NCBI RefSeq assembly: GCF_040958095.1
Contig: NC_091152.1
Location: 18,136,796 to 18,200,795 of the forward strand
From: Procambarus clarkii
Taxonomy: Eukaryota > Arthropoda > Malacostraca > Decapoda > Cambaridae
Direction: 5' to 3'
Length of the DNA: 64,000 nt
Shown here: positions 55,484 through 64,000 of the stretch, piece after piece
How the letters are laid out: each line of letters starts with the position of its first letter
Position numbering within the stretch: position 1 is the stretch's first letter
Position numbers and translations under genes: made by a program
Notes under the pieces: model-generated
Told to the model about the DNA's origin: nothing
Seen by the model: only the letters and a program-made list of their open reading frames with translations
Database searches by the model: none

Positions 55484-56375
55484 CAGGGGTACCGTGGTAT
55501 AAGAGTTTAATCCGTTCCAGGAGATAGCTCGTAATCTGAAAACTCGTAAACCGAAGCTAATTTCCCCATAGGAAATAATGGAAAATGAATTAATCCGTTC
55601 CTGACTACTCAAAAACCTCACTTCAAACTAAATTTTATACCTAATTCATCTAAATCTACACTACAAAAGTATGTTCAAGTTATTACTTACCCTTGCTGAT
55701 GACTGCTGTTGGCGTATGGAAGATGGTGACGAAGAGGGAGGGGGAGAGGTGTTACTGTTTGGAAGGGGAGTCCCCTTCCATTATAACATCAGGCAGTGAG
55801 GACTTCACTGGTGTACACACACTGGCACATTTTGCCTGCATACCACTAGGACTTGCTTGTTTTACTAAGAATCTGTCTAAAGACACTTCTTTTTCCCTAC
55901 ATTTTAACACTTGTCTGTAGTAAGACATCACATTATCATTTAAAAGGTCAATGCAACGGCCTGCTACAGCTTTATCTGGGTGAGTTTTTTCAACAAAACT
56001 TTGCAGTTCTTCCCATACTTCACACATTTTCTTAATCAAGAAGGGACATCCTCTACCGCCTCTACTAACAACTATTTTCTTAGGTTGAACCTTACCACTG
56101 GATTACTTTGGACCCATGGCGAGATGTATAATAATAATTTTTATGCTCAAATAGCCAAAAATCCAACAAAAAACTATAATTATGAAAAATTCAGGCGGGA
56201 TAGTCACTGGGCGCGAGGCACTGGTAAACTGAGGCGCGATCGCCGTGTCACCATGCGCTAGTCAGCCTGTACGTGTATCAACACCCTCGTCTTCCGATGT
56301 AAATTTTCCGAGCAAATCCTGCTCGTATTCCGAAAGACTCGTATACAGGGACACTCATATTCCGAGGTACCACTG
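55484..56375 (-). mobile_element. Tigger-type (pogo/Tc1-mariner) DNA transposon, internally deleted
   Basis: Terminal inverted repeats CAGGGGTACCGTGGTATAAG at left and the reverse complement of CAGTGGTACCTCGGAATATG at right, flanked by TA on both sides (55482-55483 and 56376-56377). Inside, a minus-strand frame (56039-55752) encodes VEKTHPDKAVAGRCIDLLND, then EVSLDRFLVKQ. The first matches the C-terminal part of Tigger transposases and SLDRFL is their usual ending. The DDE catalytic core is absent, so this is a non-autonomous derivative. Confidence 0.85.
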
Positions 56376-56670
56376 TACTTACAGGGAACCTAGGGAGGGA
56401 AACCCGAGGTGCATGCAGCCCGAGTACTGTAGATTCTTCTTCCTGGCTCACACATCACCTGTTGAGACAACCCATGCCACTTGAAACCATAGCAGGAGCC
56501 AGAGGCACACGACATGCCAGTATCACATCAGCCAAGAACTGACGGTTGGATCGCTGGCAAGAGGGTCAGGGGCTCCCCCCCCCCCCTTTCCCCTCCTGGG
56601 GGCGGGGTTGCGCACACAGTGGCGCGGCAACGTGATGACGTCATGCTCGTTTGCTAATTTTCGTTTGGGG
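56376..56670. repeat. dispersed repeat, continuation after Tigger
   Basis: Contains GGTGCATGCAGCCCGAGTAC and CCAGAGGCACACGACATGCC. A C run lies at 56575-56586. Confidence 0.45.
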
Positions 56671-56673
56671 AGT

Positions 56674-58140
56674 TTAGTCCCCTCGTTCAGCTTTTTTTAG
56701 CAATATTTTGATTGTGCCAATGGCACCTCTACTCCTCAATGGTTCTATTCTGCATTTCCTTCTGTATCTTTTGCTCCAGTATGTTATTATTCTACTGTGC
56801 AAATTTGGAACCTGGCCCTCCAGTATCTTCCACATATATATTATTTGATACCTTTCTCGTCTCTTTTCCAGAGAGTACACTTTGAGAGCTTTGAGACGGT
56901 CCCAATAATTCAGATCTTTTATCATTTCTATGCGTGCTGTATATGTTCTCTGTATTCAGAGTACTCTAATTCTGAGATCTCTCCTGCTCTGAAAGGGTAA
57001 GCGAGTACTGATTAATACTCATGATGGGACAGTACCAGTGATTTAGTGTTAGCATTGCTGTAAGGTCCCTGGATTTGAACGTTATCATAATCCATCCTAT
57101 AATTTTCCTGGCCACCACTATATTTGCTCAGTTAAGTTCACTAAATGTCAGGTCATCAGACATCATAATTTCCAGGTCTTTTACATGTTGCTTTAATTCT
57201 ATGAGTAGGTCTGATTGTGTACTGTACCCTATGTTTTATACAAGTTCCTCATTTACACCATACCTCAGTACTGTACCTGGAACTTATCACCGTTAAACAT
57301 CATGTTATTTTCAGTTGTCCAATCAAATACTTTATTTATATCTGCCTGTAGTTTTCAGTGTCTTCTACAGTGGCAATTTTCATGCTGATTTTTGAATGAT
57401 CTACAAAGGATGACACGAAGCTGTGACTAGTATTTTTGTCTATATCAAAGTGTTTCTACTGCTAATGAGAAAGAGCAATGGTGCAAGGACTGTGCCTTGG
57501 GGTATAGAGCTTTTCATTGCACTTGGGCTTGATCTTACTTGATTGACCAACACTCTCTACATTCTGTTTGACAAAGTTGAAAATCCAATGCCTCACTTTA
57601 CCCATTATTCCTACCGATCTCATTTTATGGGCTATCACTCCATGGTCACACTTGTCTAATGCCTTTGCAAAATCTGTAAATAAAACATCTGCATTTTGCT
57701 TTTCCTCCAAGGCTTCTGTGATTCTGTCATAATGGTTGAGTAACTGTGAGAGGATCTTCTTGCTCTAAATCCATGTTGTCCCGAGTTGTGAAGTTCATTA
57801 TTTTCCATAAAACTGGAAATTTGATTCCTAATCACTCGTTCAAAAATTTGTGTGTGTAATGTTAGTGCAACTGGTCTATGATTTTTTTGTCAAAGCTTTA
57901 CTACCTTCCTTGTGCAAAGGGGCTATATCTGCTGATTTAAGTGTTGCTTGTATCTCTCCTGTAACCAGGCTCCTTCTCCATATTACACTGAGTGCTCATG
58001 CTACTGGTACTTTATATTTCTTTATCAATATTGAATTCCAGGAGTCAGGACCAGGGGCTGAGTGTATGGGCATGCTCTCAATTTCTCTTTCAAGGACTTC
58101 TGTGTTCATGTTAATATTGGTTATATTATCTGGAGCTTGA
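56674..58140 (-). pseudogene. degraded LINE reverse transcriptase (third type)
   Basis: Minus-strand blocks: 57710-57462 with ADVLFTDFAKALDKCDHGVI and AHKMRSVGIMGKVRHWIFNF (RT domains 2-3), and 56925-56674 with KDLNYWDRLKALKVYSLEKR (thumb region). DFAKALDK stands where DFAKAFDK is usual. The palm active-site block between them is in broken frames (57500-57130). Confidence 0.75.
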
Positions 58141-58224
58141 TATCATTCATAAAGAAACTGTCTGGATCCTCAACTTTTCATGATGTTTATTGGGGGTGAT
58201 ACACATACCTGCATACTGAACTTT

Positions 58225-58870
58225 TTAGAATTTCACTAATTTGTTTGTTGTCCTCTGTGTACGAATCTTCGGTCGTAAGCACAAACCTGCGACTGAACCA
58301 AATAAGTCCACCAGTTCTCTTGGAACCCAACCAGTGAGCTCAGAAAGAACCAGATCCCTGGCTAGCAGACATGTGAACTGGCTGGGAGCCCACACCACCC
58401 AGTCATCGAGGTAGGCCAAAACGCGAACACGCAGTAAATGAAGACGGGTCACCATGATCTGAGCCAAACTTGTAAAAATGTGAGGAGCCAAACTGAACTT
58501 GAATGGGAAATCTGAAAGCGGAAAGCCTGCTACAGCACGACAAAGCCTATATAATCCCTGAACTTCAGATGGATAGGGATGTGCCAGCAAGCATCCCAGA
58601 GGTCAAGGGAGATCATCCAAGTAACCAGCTTGAGAACGAAATGAACCTGGGACAATGTGGTCATTTGAAAGGGTGGGGTGGGTAAGGAAAAAACTGATTC
58701 ATCCAGGAGAGATCAAAGATGAACCAGAGATCCAGAGTGTCCCATTTTGGAACCGGAAACGGATGAGAAACCCACCAAAGAGATGCAGTCATTTCAACCT
58801 TACCTGAAGTCACCCACTCCGAGATGACCTGACAAAGATGAGGGGAGGAGGCCTGCCCCAAAAACCACAA
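58225..58870 (-). pseudogene. DIRS-like reverse transcriptase fragment
   Basis: Minus-strand 58870-58661 has TASLWWVSHPFPVPKWD, then DLSWMNQFFPYPPHPFK. 58660-58590 has MISLDLWDACWHIPIHLKFR and DYIGFVVL. 58590-58225 has FKFSLAPHIFTSLAQIMVTR and the active site VLAYLDDWVVW. A Y-L-D-D box after an F-x-F-x-L-x-x-A-P-x-x-F-T motif is typical of DIRS/Ngaro (tyrosine-recombinase) retrotransposons. A stop and frameshifts separate the blocks. I did not find the recombinase. Confidence 0.75.
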
Positions 58871-60320
58871 GCCCCCAGATATAGGTGGAAAAAGCCAATG
58901 CCACTGCAGGCCAAAAGAGACGACCCAAAAAGACCATGGATTGTGGGACCAAGCATTGCCAAACCGAGCTGGTGTGAACCCTGTGAGCCAGCCTTCCTAA
59001 TGGAGTGAGCATGGCTCCAACCAGACAAAGAAGAATTGGCTGCGTGAAGCACATTCACCACAGCATCTAACTCCAAGGATGACCTACCCTGATCAACAGC
59101 AAGCGATGCCCAAACCACCATTGGGTGACAAGAACAACCCCCACGAGCACCCAATAAGTCAGAAATAGGGCCCAACAGACAGTGGCCACAGTTGACAGGA
59201 ACTGGGAAGCAATGTCCTCTGGAAATAGGAGCGAGGAAAAGTGGGAAGCAGAGATGAGAGTCAGGGGCCCATGTCGAGTCGAAGGTCTGGGCCAGCACAG
59301 CTTACCGACACACGAAATGGGAGGCAAAAAATGTAACTAGTGCTTCCCAGAAGTTTGGAACATACAGCTTGAGGAGGGCTGCCAATGCAGAAGCAGCAAA
59401 GATCAAATCCCCCCCTCAAGAGAAACAGTGCTGAGTTCCCTAATGTCCTCCATAAGCCAACCAGAATGAATTCCTGGAGGCTCAAGAAGCACACAACAAA
59501 ACCCAAGTGTGTGCGGGCAGAATAGTCATCTGCAACTAATGTAGCCGACAACTGAGGGACTCGAGCATGCAGTTGCATGAAACCTACATTACATGAGAGA
59601 ACAGGAGTAAAGAGACATGTACTGTATTAAGAAACTCAAAGAGAACCTCCCAGAACACTTGCAACACAGGAGACACCTCCTGCCACTCAAGCATGCAGAA
59701 ACGACAGAAACCGCATCATGCCTAAAGGGTAAACAACAGACAGTCTACCAGCCAAGATGACTCTGGAACCTTGTAATGCACCCAAAAATGGGAAGAAGAA
59801 CTGATCTCAAAAGAGGCTGGGTCCATCACTAAGGCAAAATTCAGGTTGCACAGGAGATACACATAAAGGATCTCCCAAGCTACTGCCGGGGGGGGAGGGG
59901 GGGAGGGGGGAGGGGGGGGAGGAGGGGGGGGGGGAGGGGGGGAGGAGGGGAGGGGGGAGGAGGGGGGGAGGGGGGGGGTGGACTAAAGAAGTTGAAAACC
60001 TCAGGAAGAACAAAATAGAACCACCCAAAGGCACTCAGAAACGAGCCATGGGAAGAGCCACACCCAAGTCAAACTCATATAGGAAAGTGGAGAAGGAGTG
60101 CCCGACGCTCTGTAACAAAGGACCCCCCCCCCCCCCTCCGCAGAAAGCCTCAAGAGCCCATGAATGGTCAAACGCATCGTGTTCACCGATATCTGAACAT
60201 TGTACATCGTCTTTATCAGTCAGGATCTTCAATGATACTATCATTGTAAAATAATAGCAGTTACTGTACTTATATATTTCAACATCTTTAAGTGATGCTG
60301 TGGACACAAGGTGAATAGTG
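58871..60320. repeat. remainder of the DIRS-associated dispersed repeat
   Basis: Minus-strand open frames (for example 59298-58810 and 59578-59261) are hydrophobic and composition-driven. They may be remains of an upstream gag-like ORF. The end near 60178 matches 49635. Confidence 0.4.
59886..59982. repeat. G-rich (GGGGGGA)n tract
   Basis: About 95 bases of G runs separated by A, with no T and only one C at its edge. Confidence 0.97.
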
Positions 60321-61142
60321 ATGCTATTAGCTTATGCTGCATGCATGCCAATCTTGGTGTCCACGATTTTGTCTTAAAATGGTGTGTTTACTAGAGGCCT
60401 GAGAAAGTCAACGGGAGCCTGTATACCTGAGGGATTTTTAAATCCTACGCAGTACTCTAAATCATCCCTATAGGACTCGTGCAATGTAATCAGATATGCC
60501 GAAAGCATTTCTGTATGACTCGTGTAGTGGAAGAGTTAAGGGGCAAATCTTGTCTTACATATTTGCCTATCACTGAACTATTTTCCTAAACCTACTATTT
60601 TCTCATTTTTTTTTCCACTCATGCTAGTCTATCTTAAATGGTATTTCCTTTTCCAGACACCCAAAAATGATTATGAACTTGCTTCTATACTGCTGGTAAC
60701 TAATTCTTTCCTAACTGTTTTTCTAATGTCTGTTTCTCTGTAAAGTGCAATAAATGCAACCGAGACATTCAAGCAATTGCCTCAGGCTGATACCTAAAAT
60801 TTCAGACTTTTCAAACCATATATGTTCAACATGCAGCTTATGAGATTTTGATACTAAATTTTACACATTTTGGTATTGATTCACAATTACATTGCAATAT
60901 TCTATATTCAACAACAACAAACAAAATAAGAGGAATTCACAAATAACACACGTTAAATTAACTACAGCAAACTACTCATTCAAGATTAGTTGGAAGCATC
61001 TCAAGCACTGCTCGAAGTTACTAGTTTCTCTTAAACAAATTAATTAATAAACCTGAACTAAAGTAAGATAATTCCAAGATGTAAACAGCCAAAGTTAATT
61101 AAGCCAAAAAAACACAGATGTTAATTACATTAAAGGACTTAC
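60321..61142. other. unassigned AT-rich sequence (probable intron)
   Basis: No supportable gene. If the exon pair 61143-61344 and 54188-54300 is real, this lies in their intron. Confidence 0.4.
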
Positions 61143-61344
61143 CATCATCTTCACAGCTAACAAAAATGTTATACTTCAATCTGTTATTTCTTGAGTCCCA
61201 GACAATCTTCCATAAAATCTTTATTTCATGCTCCTCAGTAGGAAAGAATGTCAACACCATTGGTTCTAATTCACGTTCAATTACCAAACCATCAATGTCA
61301 TTTTCTAACTGGCTCACTGTCTCTTCTCTTTCATCACAGAGAAT
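61143..61344 (-). CDS. probable internal exon of an unidentified gene
   Basis: Minus strand: acceptor TTTGCATGTGCTGTTAAG after a T-rich stretch, 202 bases open in one frame, donor GATGATG/GTAAGT. It encodes REETVSQLENDIDGLVIERE, then VLTFFPTEEHEIKILWKIVW and NNRLKYNIFVSCEDD. It enters in phase 0 and leaves in phase 1. The peptide has a coiled-coil-like start and then alternating strands, as in a small beta-sandwich or RWD-like fold, but I cannot name the family. It resembles none of the transposon proteins in the window. Confidence 0.6.
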
Positions 61345-61369
61345 CTTAACAGCACATGCAAAGAGATGA

Positions 61370-61445
61370 AAAAAATATTATCTCATGCAAATATTATCTC
61401 ATTTTATATGCATGAGATAAAAATATTATCTCATGCATTATCTCA
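61370..61445. repeat. short inverted/direct repeats of TATTATCTCATGCA
   Basis: Four copies of an ATTATCTCAT core, one inverted (GCATGAGATAAAAATA), within the polypyrimidine side of the exon. Confidence 0.8.
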
Positions 61446-61496
61446 TAATTATTTCAGGCGTATGAATAAAAACCATCGTTGAATGTAATGAAATGT

Positions 61497-61800
61497 AATT
61501 TTCTGGGTAGAGCCCCGGAGGCTCCCTGGAGTTATTTGACTGATATTAGCTGATATTAGCTAATATTAGTGCGAGGCTTTGGTCACATGGAGTTGTCATG
61601 CCTACTTGGGACCACTAGCCAGAACATGGTCCCCTCAGAGGCGCAGGGAGCAATGGCCTGTCATTACACCGAGCGCCGCTCGTTCACGATGACCCTTCCC
61701 CCCCATCCCCGGAGGGGAAGAGGGAGTCCCAGCCTACCGAGCCTGCAGCTGGACTGTCAGTTTGAAGGCTGAAGTAAGTAAGTAATTATCAAAAGAAGGC
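61497..61800. repeat. dispersed repeat fragment
   Basis: TTCTGGGTAGAGCCCCGGAG, then a GCTGATATTA duplication and CGAGCGCCGCTCGTTCACGA. Its first part resembles 54446-54475. Likely an end of the DIRS-associated family, by inference. Confidence 0.45.
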
Positions 61801-61849
61801 ACCAAACCGGGAAGGCTATGTAGCACCATCAAGTGTGCAGAATAATCAG

Positions 61850-64000
61850 AGGGCGCTAAATATCACCAAGGATGCCAATACGAGAACAAAAACGCATAAG
61901 GCGAACAATATCAAAAGTATCCGAGTCACCAAGAATTCTATTGAGGGACAGGTGACCGCGAGGGGCGGTCGGAAAGCAGGACACACGCTCGTCCTGGAAG
62001 TCAGGACATTCAAGAATGACATGCACGACCGTAAGAGGGACAATGCAACTAGGACAATAAGGAGCAGGGCGGCGCTTCATCAAGTGACCATGGGTTAAGC
62101 GAGTATGGCCAATACACAACCTCGCCAGAGCTGTTTCCCATCGTCGGTTACGGTGGTAGGATGATGGCCACGAGGAAACACAACATTTAAGAGTACGTAG
62201 TTTGTTACCAGTAACAGACGACCAAGAAGCCTGCCAACGGGTAATAACGGAGGAATGGATAACCGGATAAAAGTCTGAATATGGAATACCTTTACGAGAT
62301 GGGACAAGAGCAGACAGCTTCTTTGGCGGCAGCATCCGCACGCTCATTTAAAGACACACCAATATGGCTGGGAACCCAACAAAACTCAACCAACTTAAAT
62401 TTACTGTGAACAAGAAACAGCCAATGCTGGATCTCGACAACTACTGGATGAACTGGATTGAAGGACCCGAGAGCCATGAGGGCACTACGAGAGTCAACAA
62501 CAACTACAAAGGAAGACTGACAACGAGAAAGCAGGAGACGAAGAGCATAGAGAATAGCATAAAGCTCCGCTGTAAAGATGCTAGTCTCCGGAGGTAAGCG
62601 ACATATATAAGTGCGATCAGGAAAAACAACAGAGTAGACAACACCGTCCACAGACTTAGACCCATCGGTGAAGACAGAAACGGAGAGGGAGTGAAAAGAA
62701 AAGTGCTCACGGAAAAGGCGTTTTAGAACCGTAGCAGGGGTAAAAACTTTAGTGATACGGGTCAAGGATGTACAAAACCGCGGAAGAGGGACTCTCCACG
62801 GGGGCAAAAAAGGAACAGCACGAGGAGAAACATTAGAAATACGAACGGAAAGAGAATCCTGTAGGCGAGATAACCGGACAGAAAGAGGGAGGTGGTGAAG
62901 AGGAACAGGAACCGCAGGAGGGGTAAAAGTTAAAGCACGACAGAGGCGAGAGGAAGGATGTTGTAAGGACCGCGCAAGATAGTGAAGACAGTAGCGATCA
63001 CGGCGGTCCTGGAGAGACAGGAAGCTAGTGTCAACATACAAGCTAAGGACGGGAGTCGAACGAAAGGCACCAGAACTGAGGCGCAACCCAGTATGGTGCA
63101 AAGCATCAACACGGCGAAGAGTAGGAGAAGCAGATGAGTAAGCAGGGCAACCATAATAGAGCTTAGACAGGACGAGAGAGGAATGTAAAGCAAAGAGAGT
63201 GCGCCTATCTGCCCCTCAAGAAGTATGGGACAAGACCCGAAGGAGGGTAAGGGCCTTAGAGCACTCAACATGGAGGTAAGAGATATGGTGAGACTCAGAC
63301 AAACGAGTGTCAAGGAATAACCCCAAAAGCTTCGCAGAATCTTTGTACTCAAGGGGATGACCATAAAGTGACAAAGAGGGACGAAGAACGACCCGTTTCC
63401 GAGTAAAAGTCATGGCACAAGTCTTAGAAGTAGAGAACTTGAAGTCATGATCTGTGGCCCAAGACGACACGGCATCAATTGCAAGTTGAGGCCGACGCTG
63501 CAGGTGACTCATCACCCTGACGGCAAAGGGTAAGATCATCGACATAGAGAGCGGAGAAGACGCCAGAAGGAAGAGAGGAAAGAAGACCATTGAGGGCAAC
63601 CAGAAAAAGAGTAGTGCTCAGAACACTACCCTGGGGCACACCTTCGTATTGCTGAAAAGAGGCAGAGAGAGCGGTACCAAGGCGCACCCGAAAGGAACGA
63701 CGAGAGAGGAAGCTGCAGAGAAAGAGAGGGAGATGACCACGAAGGCCAAAAGAATGAAGTTGAGATAGAATATATCACCAAGTGGTGTCGTAAGCCTTTT
63801 CCAGGTCAAAAAGGACGGCAACAACGGAGGTCTTCGCAGCAAAAGCAGTATGAATATAGACCTTCAAGTTCACCAGGACATCTGTCATCCTGCGGCACTT
63901 GCGGAAATCAAACTGAGAAGAACCACATCAGACGAACGTTAACCATACGTTCAAAGAGTTTGCAGACACAACTTGTGAGGGCAATAGGGCGAAAGTCCTT
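61850..64000 (-). pseudogene. I/jockey-type LINE ORF2: RT, RNase H, zinc-binding tail (runs off window)
   Basis: Minus-strand order: 63842-63475 (RT with [20 protein letters not shown] and the active site SALYVDDLTL), 63599-63216 (SSWATDHDFKFSTSKTCAMT, LLGLFLDTRL), 63101-62292 (connection, then RNase H with VFTDGSKSVDG, TAELYAILYAL, VVVDSRSALMAL and FCWVPSHIGVSLNERADAAA), and 62347-61856 (GHTRLTHGHLM, then CPSC...H-x4-C). All four RNase H catalytic positions are present. Frame changes near 63600, 63220-63100 and 62320 inactivate it. The endonuclease lies beyond 64000. Confidence 0.88.

Overview
This is a eukaryotic, intron-rich and repeat-dense window, most likely from a decapod crustacean and probably a freshwater crayfish. 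The reasons are spliced exons with GT/AG borders, tRNA-derived SINEs and CR1/L2-like LINE fragments of types I recognise from crayfish and other decapods, a DIRS-type reverse transcriptase, a short interstitial TTAGG array, and very large minisatellites. No bacterial features are present. The species call is inference.

Layout. 1-2 kb: degraded LINE pieces. 2.3-6.5 kb: a run of minisatellites. 6.5-10 kb: a minus-strand block that looks like a broken endogenous DNA virus or Polinton/Maverick (protease-like piece, major-capsid-like protein, unknown ORFs) carrying two ~370-bp foldback elements. 10.1-43.2 kb (+): a carbohydrate sulfotransferase gene that I assembled from eight exons with compatible phases. 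The exons carry a membrane anchor, a repeat-encoded stem, an acidic segment, the 5'-phosphosulfate-binding motif, the 3'-phosphate-binding motif and the C-terminus. Its introns hold about 13 kb of tandem arrays plus LINE and SINE insertions. 43.5-47.6 kb: three CR1/L2-like LINE copies, one with a long uninterrupted reverse-transcriptase frame. 48-60.5 kb: mostly unclassified AT-rich DNA, a repeat family with a DIRS-like reverse transcriptase, a Tigger-type DNA transposon with TA target duplication, and more LINE pieces. 54.19-54.30 and 61.14-61.34 kb (-): two short, phase-compatible exons that may be the end of an unidentified cellular gene. 61.8-64 kb (-): a LINE with RT, RNase H and a zinc-knuckle tail that runs off the window.

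The clearest cellular gene is the sulfotransferase, a predicted type II Golgi enzyme using PAPS to sulfate glycans. Two points stand out. Its second coding exon is itself a 36-bp, in-frame minisatellite. A 2-kb, 22-bp minisatellite in its second intron appears to have grown out of the reverse-transcriptase gene of a LINE. The long repeat-derived reading frames (for example around 5-6.5, 14.6-16.8, 26.3-27.6, 32.7-35.7 and 37.1-39.7 kb) are not treated as genes.
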